DNA of 64,000 bases from Choristoneura fumiferana. Its lineage: Eukaryota > Arthropoda > Insecta > Lepidoptera > Tortricidae. The notes beneath the pieces were generated by a model that worked only from the letters and a program-made list of their open reading frames with translations, was not told the DNA's origin and made no database searches. Positions 1-10,721 of the stretch are shown piece by piece (position 1 is the first letter of the stretch; each line of letters opens with the position of its first letter). The stretch covers positions 13,426,923 through 13,490,922 of the forward strand of contig NC_133493.1 of assembly GCF_025370935.1 (NCBI RefSeq), read 5' to 3'. The translations under genes and the position numbers were made by a program.

Positions 1-440
1 ACATCTTTTTAAAGCAGTTTTCCAAAGCTCTCTCATGGATGTAGAACTCAATGGGACGTAACAAGCCCGTACGTTAGATGAGTTTTTTTTATTCGACTGG
101 ATGGCAGACGAGCAAGTGAGTGAGTGTGTGAGTTTTGTTTGGCGTAAGAATACTTGTGTTAGCGCTTTGTTTTTCTTTTGTTTTTTGGAAGCGTCTTGTT
201 AGTGGGAAGGAGTTAATTTCTTGTGACTTAGTACACGGAGTTATAAGGCATTTTAAAAGAATTCTATGGTTTTTTGCTCAAAAAGTACAGCATTTTTTTA
301 AGCAAATTTACAATGTTATTTAATGACTTGCATGGCAAGTGATTAACACAACTACATTTATCTTAACATAACAAGTACACGACACGTGGCTCAAGTAGTG
401 ACGTAAAACAAAAAAAAAATTGTAAAGAACATATTTCTCA

Positions 441-547
441 ACGACTGGCCTCAGGCTGCTTTGGATCGGGAGAAATGGAGGTCATGGGGGGAGGCCTTTG
501 CCCAACAGTGAGACATCAATCCAGACTAGATAATAATAATATTATGA
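441..547 (+). mobile_element. RTE-type LINE 3' end (fragment)
   Basis: Reading + from about 442 gives DWPQAALDREKWRSWGEAFA then QQ and a stop. This matches the C-terminal tail shared by the other RTE-like fragments here (for example 10910-11191 and 25320-25545). An ATA-rich tail follows. It is a 5'-truncated remnant with no active domain. Confidence 0.6.
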
Positions 548-550
548 TTT

Positions 551-1345
551 GTTAGTTCTTTACCTCAAAAGCATGAATTTCATGTAGCGATTCACCGAAT
601 CGCATTTCACCTCGATCGAATTTTTAATTTTATCGTTGTGTCACAATCGTTTATTTTTTTAGTCGCTATTAGTTTTAGTCGCATTTCATCTCGATCGTGT
701 ATTAAGGCTTGTTCGGACTAGGCTAGTATTTTAGTCTAGTAGCGAGTAATTTAGTAGCTAAACGTGTCTGAACACCAAATAAATAGTCGAGCAGATTAGT
801 AAGTAATTTAGTCGAGACAATCCATTTTATTCTATTTTTTTAGTAGTTTAGTAGTGAGTAGCACCCCCCACCACGCGTCCGTGCTTACTCGGCCGCCGGC
901 TAAACAAGTCCGAACCTGTCGATTTACTCGAGTTCATTAGTTGGCGTGAAAATGTCGTTTCGCTGGAGCGAGGAAACCACTTTAATACTCGACTGTAATG
1001 CAAACGATTTTTAGGCAGTAGCGAATAGTTTAGCTACTAAATTACTCGCTACTAGACTAAAATACTAGCCTAGTCCGAACAAGCCTTTAGTGTATTTTAG
1101 TGCAAACATCAATTAACGCGTCAAATTAATTAAAGTCCCAGACAAACATCCATCGAGGCGAAATGCGTCTAGGGTAAAATACTACACGAAAAATGAGATG
1201 CTACAAATTAATTATAAAAATGTAAAAAGCTACGCGAAAAATGGCGTCAAGTACAAGGTGTTATTGAAATTTTGTTAGTTCGAGGTGAAATGCGATTCGG
1301 TGAATCGCTACAAGGAATTTATGCTTTTGAGGTAAAGACACTAAC
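551..1345. mobile_element. MITE with GTTAGT ends, copy 1
   Basis: The ends are near-perfect inverted repeats of more than 60 bp, starting GTTAGTTCTTTACCTCAAAA and closing with its complement at 1345. Other copies lie at 40931-41370 and 45349-45816. This copy is interrupted by the MITE at 705-1086. There is no coding capacity, so it is a non-autonomous DNA element of unassigned superfamily. Confidence 0.75.
705..1086. mobile_element. PIF/Harbinger-type MITE nested in another MITE
   Basis: Inverted repeats of about 60 bp begin AGGCTTGTTCGGACTAGGCT and end with the complement at 1086. TTA is present on both sides (702-704 and 1087-1089). The copy at 40931-41370 carries the uninterrupted site with one TTA, so element limits and a 3-bp target duplication are seen directly. 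A TTA/TWA duplication is the PIF/Harbinger hallmark; the superfamily call is inference from that. Confidence 0.8.
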
Positions 1346-1435
1346 AAATGAATATTTTGTCTAGTTACTACATATATTAGTCAAAGATACTTTACTTGTG
1401 CCTTTTTATAGAAATAAAGAATTATTATTATTAAT

Positions 1436-1855
1436 ATGAATGTTTAAAAAAATCTACCACCGGTTCGGAAAAACCTTTGTAGAGAAGAATCCGGCAAGAA
1501 ACTCAATGAGGTATATACTTTTTTTAAACAGATTTACATTGTAACAGGAAAGATTTATTTCTTTCAGAATTTGGGCCCTATAAAATCATTTAGAGTTGTG
1601 TTCTTTATTATTATTATTATTATTAATAATAAAGACACAACTCTAATGATGATGAATGTTTTCTTTATTATTATTTATTATTAATAATAAAGAACACAAC
1701 TCTAAATGATTTTATAGGGCCCAAATTCTGAAAAGGAATAAATCTTTCCTGTTACAATGTAAATCTGTTTAAAAAAGTATATACCTCGTTGAGTTTCTTG
1801 CCGGATTCTTCTCTACAAAGGTTTTCCGAACCGGTGGTAGTTTTTTTAGACATTC
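1436..1855. repeat. Palindrome made of two inverted LINE 3' fragments
   Basis: The left arm (about 1436-1607) and right arm (about 1690-1855) are reverse complements. Both contain the dispersed CTACCACCGGTTCGG motif and end in TTATTA-rich sequence at the centre. Single-arm copies occur at 40640-40850, 24418-24570 and 43393-43540. Confidence 0.75.
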
Positions 1856-2130
1856 ATAAGTGCTTGTTGAATATATTTAGACTTTGACTTATACTTTAAA
1901 TTTAACATTTGCAGTTTCTTTCCGATGCGCTTTAGTTTCCAGTTTCTTACATCCGCGTTGAGTCAAAAGACATGTCACAATAATTATTATGCCGGTGTTA
2001 ACCATTCCCTTGACAGGCGCAAGTTGCAACGTGGTAAATGTTTGATCAAACAACGTAAAGAAAGTAGGTAAATTAGACCTCAGTGATGTCTAGTATGATA
2101 TTCACCTTAATAATATATCTATGTATCTTA

Positions 2131-2370
2131 AGCCGTGGTGGCCTAGTGGTTTGACCTATCGCCTCTCAAACAGAAGGTCGTGGGTTCAAACCGTGGGTTG
2201 GGTGGGTGAAGGAAAACATCGTGAGGAAACTGCACTAACCTGCGAAGCAATTCAATGGTGCGTGTGAAGTTCCCAATCCGCACTGGCCCGCGTGGGAACT
2301 ATGGCCCAAGCCCTCTGTTCTGAGAGGAGCCTGTGCCAGCAGTGGGACGTATATAGGCTGGGATGATGAT
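2131..2370 (+). mobile_element. tRNA-derived SINE, lepidopteran type
   Basis: It starts AGCCGTGGTGGCCTAGTGG, which resembles a tRNA A box, and has a B-box-like GGGTTCAAACC near 2190. The body runs to CAGTGGGACGTATATAGGCT followed by a GATGAT tail. Good copies on the opposite strand are at 20229-20521 and 39110-39425, and partial ones at 13229-13475, 35110-35195 and 46090-46290. Confidence 0.75.
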
Positions 2371-2644
2371 ATATCTATGGCGGTTTGACACAGTAAATCA
2401 ATAGATAGATAAAAAATGTGATTCTATTTTTTTAAATATATCGTCCAAGTTCGAGTCGGGCTCGCGCTCCGTGGACTTTATACAAAGTTGTGTTTGTCGA
2501 TTTAGGATAGAGACGTGTTTGTAGGTGTATGGGATAGCTGCTAAATACTTTACTGGCTTACGATCTGCATTAACTTATTTAATGTGTAATTGTTGCTGTT
2601 TGGTTTTCTCGAAAAGAAAAGTAAAATAATATAGATAAATCAAT

Positions 2645-2945
2645 ACGGTATTTGACTATTTTGTATACGTTTTATAAATTAAAACTAAAAAATGCCTGTT
2701 ATCGAATAGAAAAAATTTTTAAGCTTTACAAATAACAAAGTTATAAAGGTTTGAAATTCAAGATTAGACAGAGAAAGATATACTGGCATGTGACGTCACA
2801 CGCCAGTACCGCCATACTTGCTGCATAGAGAAAAGCGTTTGAGAAAGAGACAGGTATATAGATTTTTCAAAAAAACACTATCTGTATATCTATATTTTCA
2901 TAATAATATTAAAATATGGCAAAATCAGGAGTTGTCCAATACCGT
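2645..2945. mobile_element. MITE with ACGGTATTTGAC ends, copy 1
   Basis: The ends are ACGGTATTTGAC and its complement (GTCCAATACCGT here). A second, longer copy in the same orientation lies at 44032-44392. Both carry the palindrome TGTGACGTCACA near the middle. There is no coding capacity. Confidence 0.6.
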
Positions 2946-3075
2946 ATTGAACAGGTACGGGATTTCTTTTGCCCGATGGCATCTTTCATTCAAACTCGGC
3001 TGGTTCTTCCAGAAAAAAAATAATGACGCAAATATAACACTATATTTTGAAAATACAAACTGAAATATAAAAACC

Positions 3076-3236
3076 TGACCTGAACCGGACCTGGGTTCGA
3101 TTCCCAGTGATGGTCTTATTTTTCTGCATCTATATTTCAGAATGTATATTCAATTTCGGTTTTACGGGATGACCGTAAAAGTAAAAAATTTGGAATTGAA
3201 ATAAAAAATACAAAAAGATTCCAAAAAACCAATCTT
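3076..3236 (+). mobile_element. SINE fragment with tRNA-like B box
   Basis: CCTGGGTTCGATTCCCAG followed by TGATGGTC matches the 3' half of the tRNA-like head at 62550-62620. The downstream part, with TTTCAG and a GGGATGACCGTAAAAG stretch, matches the tails at 8020-8125 and 62860-62945. The 5' half of the head is missing. Confidence 0.6.
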
Positions 3237-3358
3237 ACTATATTTTGCACCATAATCTTAAGTTTTTTTTTGTAAGTAAATTTTCTACCACAATTAAATA
3301 GATTATTATTGTAGAAATAACTGTAGTTTTTTTTCTCGTAGCGGAACATTTTATATTT

Positions 3359-3600
3359 TACTAGCCGTTACCCGTGACTCAGTCCGCGTAGAATTCGGTT
3401 TTAACTATCTCGCGGAAACTATAGAATTTCCGGGATAAAAACTATCCTATGTTCTTCCCCGGGACGCAAACTATCTGTATACCGAATTTCATCGAAATCG
3501 GTTCAGCGGTTTAGACGTGATGAAGTAACAAGCAAACAAATAAATAAACAATCGAACAGACTTACAAACTTTCGGATTTATTTTATTAGTGGGATTTAGA
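3359..3600 (-). repeat. Dispersed lepidopteran repeat
   Basis: It contains the CGCGTAGAATTCGG, TTTCCGGGATAAAA and ATCGGTTCAGCGGTTTA motifs that recur in several repeats here (3863-4030, 8157-8385, 28803-29025, 47330-47555). Class not determined. No ORF. Confidence 0.55.
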
Positions 3601-3862
3601 GGTTCGAATTCCTTCATACAATGAAATTAATTACATACTATAGCCCGTTAAAAGACAAGGTACCATCTGCCCTGTTTGAACTCCGTTGGAATTACAAGCC
3701 GGCGACCTACTACAGAACACAGCGAATTACTTTTTCAGCAATGTTGTATTATTTCATATAAAACTTCTATCTACAAGCCTCGGGCTATGTTTGGGGCAGA
3801 ATTTTAATATACGAAACAGATACGAGTTTGCTTCGATATTTTGCTAGGTTTTTTTATTAGAG

Positions 3863-4030
3863 ACTAGCTTTTGCCTGCGGCTTCGCCCGCGTGAAATTCA
3901 GTTATCGCGCGCTGTTCCCTCGGGAACTGTGCATTTTTCGGGATAAAAAGTAGCCTATGCCGTTTCGACGTGAAAGACGGACAAACGTACCAACATTTGT
4001 ATGTTGGTACGCACACACTTTTGCATTTAT
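3863..4030 (-). repeat. Dispersed repeat (GCTTCGCCCGCG family), partial
   Basis: It shares CGGCTTCGCCCGCGTG, the GCGCGCTGTTCCCTCGGGAA type motif and the GGGATAAAAAGTAGCCTATG motif with the fuller copies at 8157-8385, 28803-29025 and 47330-47555. No coding capacity. Confidence 0.6.
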
Positions 4031-4170
4031 AACTTTAGTAAGGATTTCAAGAACTCTTTCTTAACCACAGTGAATGCAAATAAAGAAATCAAGGATGAAG
4101 AACTTTTTTAGAATTTCAAAGGTCTGTTGGAAGTAGTATTAACCGCATGTCTGCACCGTCTCTTGATTTG

Positions 4171-4294
4171 CAGGGCTACTACGAAACTCGAAGTTCGTGT
4201 CGTACCGTCCCTCTCGCTCTCGTATTAAATAGTATAAGTGTCAGAGCGACCGCACGACACGAACTTCGAGTTTCTAGTTTCGTAGTAGCCCAGA
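4171..4294. mobile_element. Short foldback MITE, copy 1
   Basis: The arms read CAGGGCTACTACGAAACTCG and its complement, leaving a short loop. A second copy with the same arms is at 31811-31934. This copy has a small tandem TAGTTTC insertion in the right arm. Confidence 0.7.
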
Positions 4295-4378
4295 TGGTTT
4301 CCCCAAATTCCAGTTCAGAAGGGCTAGAAATTGAAATTCTAGTAGATTAAGCACGCATTTGAAAGGAAATGCTTTAAT

Positions 4379-5243
4379 ATATATGTCGGCGGCCGATCGT
4401 AAAATCCGCCAGATCACGAAATTCCTAGGCATATCGTGAAACGCCGCCATTTCATGATATGCCTAAACGTTGGCCAGGCATATCACGATGTGCCTGAGAA
4501 ATAATACGGCAGATCGATTAGAGCAACGCATTCGTCGATATTCCTAGCTCTATACCGGGCACATCGTAAAATAGTTTATTTTATGGCCACTGGTGGCGCT
4601 GCGTATGCAATGGCGGCGCGAGCACTGACCGGTCGTGTTTGCTTAGCGCGTGAAAAATGTAGGCGTCGCAACAAAATGATTTTTAAACCGAACGAGTGAT
4701 TGAATTCAAAATAGAAGTGCAAAAGAAGCTTTTGAACATCAGCTCGTTCTTTTTATGTGAATCAAACGTATTCTGTGCTCAATGTGAAAAAACCATGGAC
4801 GTCTGCCCGTATTTTAGAGGTTAGTATTTTGTTGATAAATAAAGTATTCACTAGTTGTTACTTATTTATATAGAAAAAATTAGGTACGACGAGCGAAGCG
4901 AGGAGTGGTTAGTTTTAATTGTGATCACGACGCACGAGCGAGCGAGCGAAGCGAGCGTGCCGCGGCAGCGGCCGGCGAAGTGCCAGAACCGATATGGCGG
5001 CGTTTCATGATATGCCTAGGAATTTCATGATCTGCCTAAACTGGCCAAATCATGAAATGGCGGCGCTTCATGATATGCCTAGGAATTTCATGATCTGCCT
5101 AAACGTCACTAGGCAAATCGTTAAACGGTGAGATTTGAACGATATGGCGGATGTCCCTTAGCCAATTCATGAAATGGCGGCATTTCACGATATGCCTAGG
5201 AATTCGTGATCTGGCGGATTTTACGATCGGCCGCCGACATATA
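4379..5243. mobile_element. Non-autonomous DNA element with arrayed subterminal repeats
   Basis: The inverted ends are about 80 bp, opening GTCGGCGGCCGATCGTAAAA and closing with the complement at about 5240. ATAT flanks both ends. Inside the right half, blocks of TTTCATGATATGCCTAGGAA followed by TTTCATGATCTGCCTAAAC are repeated two to three times. The left half holds related TTTCATGATATGCCTAAAC blocks. The core holds a GAGCGAGCGAGCGAAGCGAGCG run and no long ORF. The superfamily is not recognised. Confidence 0.7.
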
Positions 5244-5277
5244 CAAAAACGAGTACATACCTATTATAAACGCGAAA

Positions 5278-5701
5278 TGAGGGCTATCGCGTATGAATTC
5301 GCCACTAGAGGCGCTAGTGTAGCGGGAGGTCTCCGAAATGTCAAATCTCATAGTTTTTGGGTGAGCTACGCGGGTTTATTTATAATTAGAATAATTTTGT
5401 GAATATTTTGCATTATCTGAAATTAATTATGGCAAATATGCGTTCTGGGGCAATGAATATCTGTGTTTTGAGACAGTTTTGTCTTTCGGAAACCTTTGTC
5501 CTCTCTTTTTTCCGAACAAAACGGAGACTATGCAACACTGTGGCATGCTCGATATTTTTAAAGGTACGGTTTTAAGGTGTATTAAATATGATTTTAATCT
5601 AAACTTTGTCTTTACGCCCGTAATAACAGACTTTGAAAGCCATACTTAAAAACCTCACGCAACAGTGCGCCATCTAGTGAGACAAAAAACGATAGCCCTC
5701 A
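5278..5701. mobile_element. MITE with TGAGGGCTATCG ends, copy 1
   Basis: It begins TGAGGGCTATCGCGTATGAA and ends with CGATAGCCCTCA. An inverted copy at 6951-7308 shares both ends and most of the body. No coding capacity; the target duplication is unclear. Confidence 0.75.
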
Positions 5702-5762
5702 TTGTGCAAGTGTTTGTTAATTTGTTTAAGTTACGTTTTACGCTTACGTTTGTTGATTACGT

Positions 5763-6557
5763 TATCTAATGTATAACCTAACCAACAAAAAGTTTGTCAC
5801 TTGTCACCCCGACTTGTCACTTCAAAGTTCAATATCTCAAAAACGGCTGAACCGATTTTGATGGAACATGTCTAAGAACCATCGCTAGAAAACCTGTTTT
5901 CAAAAAACCCGACTGCCAAAACTAAAAGGAAGAAAGTAAGTCTTGTGGTCTAGAACTCTGTTAAGTAGCTAATTTAAAGTTCAACAGTCGGGACCCATTA
6001 CTTAGAGTTTTTGAGCGTCACGACTTAAATGGGTCCCGACTGTTGAACTTGAAATTAGCTACCACAAGACTTACTTTCTTCCTTTTAGTTTTGGCAGTCG
6101 GGTTATTTTTTTTATTTAATGTTTTGTTTTACACTTTTTTTGATATTTATGTGAAAACGGTAGACTAAATTATATATTTAGAATGGGCTAATTATTAGCT
6201 TTCATTTGATACCCATATTATTACAATACAAAATATATTTTTTCATTCCTCTGCCATATTTTTTTTTACAGACGCCATATTGAAATATTATATAACCTAT
6301 GTCACTCCGACAGTATGACAAATCAAATGATACCTCATATGTTAAAATCCGTCAAGCCGCTTAGGCTGCAACGAAGACCAAAGAAATGGACATACACCCA
6401 CATACAATACGCTCGAAAAACATAACCCTCCTTCGTGCAGTCGGGTAATAAAAAACCGCATTCAAATTTGTCCACCCGTTTAAGAGCTACGATGCCACAG
6501 ACAGACAGACATACAGACACACATGATAGTGGTCAAACTTTTTGCGTCGGGGGTTAA
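5763..6557 (+). repeat. Dispersed repeat (CTGAACCGATTTTGAT family), interrupted
   Basis: It starts AACCAACAAAAAGTTTG and contains CAAAAACGGCTGAACCGATT, GCCACAGACAGACAG and a TTTTTGCGTCGGG end. It is split by the foldback at 5908-6102. Other copies: 14323-14550, 27477-27680, 50815-51040, 51165-51385, and part at 11530-11720. Confidence 0.65.
5908..6102. mobile_element. Foldback MITE inside a dispersed repeat
   Basis: The arms open CCCGACTGCCAAAACTAAAA and close with the complement at 6102. Pairing extends inward to GGGACCCATT/AATGGGTCCC, so the stem covers about 80 bp with a 16-bp bulge in the left arm. It interrupts the host repeat next to its CAAAAAA tract. Confidence 0.75.
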
Positions 6558-6746
6558 AAAAGATAGGTATTCTAGACATAGCAAGTACCACATTCTCGTC
6601 TAATAAATGGCGGTATGTTAGGGGGGAGTGGAGCAAGTCAGTCAGTATGTTACGTAGTTCTAATGTTCTAACTTCAACGCCAAACCGTGTCATACTTAGC
6701 TCGTTATTAGACCGCAAGCTTTATGTATATTGTGTATGTTATAGCT

Positions 6747-7623
6747 CAGAGGTTCCCAAACTTTTTCGGTTGCGGCGCAATAAAAATAATAATAATAATA
6801 AATTCATTTATTTCGGGCAACTTGGCCCATACAATAAATACCTTACAGACTAACATATATATTTATAATCAATATTTAAAACTAATTTGGTGACAAAACG
6901 GCGTGACCCCGTTGAGTCACCGTCCCCGACGTCGCATTCATCTGCGGCAATGAGGGCTATCGTTTTTTTTCTCACTAGATGGCGCACTGTTGCGTGAGGT
7001 TTTCAAAGTCTGTTATTACGGGCGTGAAAACAAAGTTTAGATTAAAATCATATTTAATAGGTATTAGGTACACCTTGAAACCGTACCATAAAAATTCCAA
7101 AAGACAAAACTGTCTCAAAACACAGACATTCATTGCCCCGGAACGCATATTTGCCATAATTAATTTCCGATATTGCAAAATATTCACAAAATTATTCTAA
7201 TTATAAATAAACCCGCGTAGCTCATCCAAAAACTATGAGATTTGACATTTCGGAGACCTCACGCTACACTAGCGCCTCTAGTGGCGAATTCATACGCGAT
7301 AGCCCTCATTATAAGCTAAGTATTTCGTCACGGCACCTTAGCTATACTATAGCTAGTTGAATAATGCGGTCGCCGAACTTGTGTCAAACTACTTCGGCGA
7401 ATGACCGTCGCCTTTACATTAGTCTGTCCACCTAATGCGGCGGTCATATTAAGGCGTTGACAGCTGTCACTCGCCGAATGCGGCCGACTACAGAGTGATA
7501 TTCACACTTTTGCGGTCGCCGCATGCAGCATGCGTAAGCAGTGACGATTTTTACCAAATTACGTTTCCGGGGTAACCACGGGTGTACCCTAGGGCGCCAC
7601 GGAGTACAGTTTGGGAACCAGAG
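6747..7623. mobile_element. hAT-type non-autonomous element with nested MITE
   Basis: The ends are CAGAGGTTCCCAAAC and GTTTGGGAACCAGAG. The flanks are TTATAGCT (739-746 of the 6-kb line) and TTATAGTT (7624-7631), an 8-bp duplication with one difference. CAG-start ends plus 8-bp duplications are the hAT signature. It contains the MITE at 6951-7308 and no transposase ORF. Confidence 0.75.
6951..7308. mobile_element. MITE with TGAGGGCTATCG ends, copy 2
   Basis: Inverted relative to the copy at 5278-5701 and nested within the hAT-type element 6747-7623. The ORFs here on both strands are by-products of the repeat, not genes. Confidence 0.75.
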
Positions 7624-8019
7624 TTATAGTTGCTTATATATCCACAGCTATATAAGTAAGGGGTAGGCTCGACAAGACTTGGCACGTGTCGGGCTTAATG
7701 GGATTGTGTTGGACACAACATAGTCGTTTAGTGGCCAACGGTAGACGCCTAATGCTTCTACTTTAGTAAATAGCTATTATTAAATATTATTGAATAGTTG
7801 ATACTAATTAACCTAGTCCCAAACTAAGTATAGCTTGTGCAATGCTACAAATATCTGTGAAGTGTGTGTGTGCGTGTGTGTTTGTATGTGTTGTGGGTGT
7901 GCGTGTTTTAGATAAAATTTGGTATGAAATAGACTACTTTTTAGGCTATAACTATAACCATGGTGTTGGGATTTACGTAATATTATTATAACGTAATATT
8001 GTTCTAGTAATAATTATGA

Positions 8020-8125
8020 TTGGTTTTTTGGAGTCTTTTTGTATTTTTTATTTCAACTCCAAATTTGTTACTTTTACGGGTATCCCGTGAAACCATATCG
8101 AAAATACAAACTGAGACATGGATGG
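8020..8125 (-). repeat. SINE tail fragment
   Basis: TTTTTGGAGTCTTTTTGTAT, TTTCAACTCCAAATTTG and GGGTATCCCGTGAAACC match the tail regions of the tRNA-headed SINEs at 33770-34165 and 62860-63130. The tRNA-like head is absent. Confidence 0.5.
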
Positions 8126-8156
8126 ACTAGTAATAATAATAGTAGGGAAGCCTTAG

Positions 8157-8385
8157 AATCAATACTTAATATTATAAATGCGAAAGTGTGTATGTTTGTG
8201 TGTATGTCCATCTTTCACGTCGAAACGGAGCGACGGATCGACGTGATTTTGGCATAGAGATAGTTTATGGGTCAGAGAGTGACATAGGCTACTTTTAATC
8301 CCGGAAAATGCACAGTTCCCGAGAGAACAGCGCGCGATAACCGAATTCCACGCGGGCGAAGCCACGGGCAAAAGCTAAGTAGTAT
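8157..8385 (+). repeat. Dispersed repeat (GCTTCGCCCGCG family)
   Basis: It begins near AATATTATAAATGCGAAAGT and ends near GCGGGCGAAGCCACGGGC. Copies on the other strand are at 28803-29025 and 47330-47555. It has no ORF of its own. Confidence 0.6.
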
Positions 8386-8953
8386 ATCATTGGCACACTT
8401 TGATGATGAAATTATATATTTTTTAACACATATTGAGTTTTGTATTACCTATACTGAACTATGAAACTTTTGTAAACATGAGCCAATAACTTGACAACGT
8501 AACTTCGCAAATTTCGGACGATGCCAAATGTGGATTCAATTCTTTTCATAATAAATTCAACATTGTATATGTGAAATGAAGTTCGATAATACTTAGTAAT
8601 ACCACCATACCTAATTCCATTGCAGCGTCATCCTCAATTTTTTTTTTTAATAAACTCATGCGATCAGCTCTAATGGCTATAAGCAGATGTCATGTCAGTG
8701 GCGTATGAGTACAGCCCTTTATATTTTTGTGGTCAGTTTATGTTCTGATCTGACCATCATGATCAAAGATATCTCGTCTCTTTTTTAGATCCTCAAACTT
8801 AAATAAAACTAACCAACATACTCGTAAAGCTACAAAAGCCGGGATAGAAACAAACCCTTTTTAAAACTCACTTCCCTTAGCATCACAAACGTCCAAGCTC
8901 AATTTAAAAGCTTCCCAATCTTTGAACCCTCATTAATATGCCTTCCTTTTCAG

Positions 8954-9784
8954 GGTCCATCCAGTAAAATCAAAATGGCTGGCTCCAGGGAAAAACTGCT
9001 ATACGAACGTCGAGAAGTGGACTATAGGTATGAAAGGAGGTACGACCGTTATCAACCGAGGGCACAATACAATCGGGGGCAAAACGATCGCTCTGAACGA
9101 CCGAGACGAAAAAATGGTTTCGTCTATGAAGATATCTATTCAGATTTCGATGAGGCTCAGGGACGACTATCTTTATTCAGACCTATACGACCTGAATACC
9201 TAAACCTACCCGCAAGCTATGACGCTAAGTACAACTCTCTACCCCGCAGCTATAACTACTACGGAGATAGACAACAGCATAGAAAGAAAGATTATTATGA
9301 CTTCAGAATTGAACAGGAGCGACGGAGACCGCGAGACAACTATGAGCCTTATAGGAAAAGGACGCTAGAGGAACGTCGATACGAACGCAGAATCGAACCT
9401 AGAATCGAACCTAGAATCGAATTGAAAACGACGAAAAACGTAGCTGTTTGTAAGCCTCTACGTCTTACTGAGAAAAACGCGCGTTATTGGACGACTGATC
9501 TCCCTGAAAAGCCTAGAAAAAGGGGGGACGAAGTTAAAAAAAACGTCAAGTTCTCAGAAGTTTCTGGTTGTAACAGGAAGATGATTGTCGACGATCCCGT
9601 CTGTGGAAGGAAGGTGGTTCCGGTTAGGGAGCTGGAAGTGTCGCTGGATCAGATGATACAGAATGGATATTTTGAGAAGCACAACATCCCGATATCGCGG
9701 CCGGTGCGGGAAGAGATAGCGGAGGTGCCAAACGGGAAGTGTCCAGGGCAGGCGCCGCCGCGTCGCACGAGACATCTGCCACAA
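8954..9784 (+). CDS. Sugar transporter (Tret1-like), first coding exon: charged N-terminal tail
   Basis: The ATG at 8975 opens an 810-nt frame of 270 codons, ended by a splice donor (CCACAA|GTAAGT) at 9785. A good acceptor (CCTTCCTTTTCAG) ends at 8953, so an upstream 5' UTR exon is likely. The peptide is rich in Arg, Tyr and Glu with no membrane segment or signal peptide. It has a short repeat, ERRIEPRIEPRIEL, at residues 137-150. The last residues, PPRRTRHLPQ, are in phase 0. They join the phase-0 exon at 33496 (VIAALAVSLAPF) across 23.7 kb, giving a plausible cytosolic tail running into the first membrane helix. Drosophila Tret1-1 also has a long N-terminal extension. The link to the downstream exons is inference from phase and sequence fit; by itself this exon resembles nothing I recognise. 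Confidence 0.62.
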
Positions 9785-9821
9785 GTAAGTTATATACATA
9801 GTGTATAATTTCTTTAAAAAA
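9785..9821 (+). promoter_or_regulatory. Splice donor after the first coding exon
   Basis: CAA|GTAAGT at 9782-9790 is a near-consensus donor. The frame runs into a stop 24 bases further on (after YIHSV), which supports splicing here rather than read-through. Confidence 0.6.
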
Positions 9822-10355
9822 CCGGCTAAGAGCATGTCGGGCACGCCCAAGATAGGGTTCCGTAGCCGTTACGAGAAAATCAAGTAATATTTTTCAAAAA
9901 AATTATATTTTGTATGAAATCTTCCAAGTTTAGGTATATTTTAAACCTTAGGCTGGTAATTTACCTCTTCTACTAATAATTCTTAAGCAAACTTAGCCGT
10001 TATTGAAAATTTAAAACCGACAGTTTAGTTTATAGAGCCCGCCCTCTACGCTGGATTTTAACAAAAATTTGCAGTTGAATATTTCGCAAATAGATCACTG
10101 AATCGAAAAATTGTCTTCACAATCCTCCAATGATTTTAAAACGTTATATCCAAATCCAACAATACCTCACATTGTAGCGAGTTAGACGAGAAAAGAACCC
10201 ACTTTACGTCTACTCCACTCCATTTTGTCAGCATAGTACTTAGTTACATATGCCTATCCGTGCAAAATTACAGTTTTCTAGCACCGATAGTCTCTGAGTA
10301 AAGCCGCGGACGAACGGGCAGACAGACATGGCTAAATTATAAGCGTTCCGTTTTT
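9822..10355 (-). repeat. Dispersed repeat (GGTTCCGTAGCC family)
   Basis: It contains GCATGTCGGGCACGCCCAAG, AGGGTTCCGTAGCC and, further on, GCAGACAGACATGGC. This is the reverse complement of the copy at 30050-30725. The two share CTTCCAAGTTTAGGTAT and AATTCTTAAGCAAACTTAGC. It lies at the start of intron 1. Confidence 0.7.
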
Positions 10356-10721
10356 GTTATTTTTTATTTTTATCAATATTAATAATAATTCATAGACACG
10401 TCGGCAGCACTTAGAAGTAGTCGTGTATACCAAATTTTCATGATAGGAACGGAATCCCTATATCTGTAGATTGTACAACCACCACCCTTTCTCCGAGCCA
10501 AATTGCTAAACAATAAGCACCAACCAGTTTGTTGATTTTAGAGTGAATAAAAGCTTGCGATAGGACACTAGGGTTGTCAATATAACTAAGCGGAGGTCCA
10601 AGATGACTATGAAAGAAAGAAAGAGAAAAAACATTTATTTCAAACAACAATAACGATTTCTACAACCTTTTCATCATCATCCTCTTTTTCTTCTTCTTCT
10701 TCTTCAGGATTCTTCTCAACA

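Larger units (their letters stand above)
1..1940. repeat. Inverted segmental repeat, arm A
   Basis: The whole stretch recurs as its reverse complement at 40623-41920. Position 1 pairs with about 41920, and about 1935 pairs with 40623. Component order is conserved: unidentified flank, RTE 3' end, a MITE with GTTAGT ends, then LINE 3' fragments. Arm A has two extra pieces: a nested MITE at 705-1086 and a second arm of the LINE fragment at about 1630-1855. The arm may continue to the left of the window. No gene is seen in it. Confidence 0.85.
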
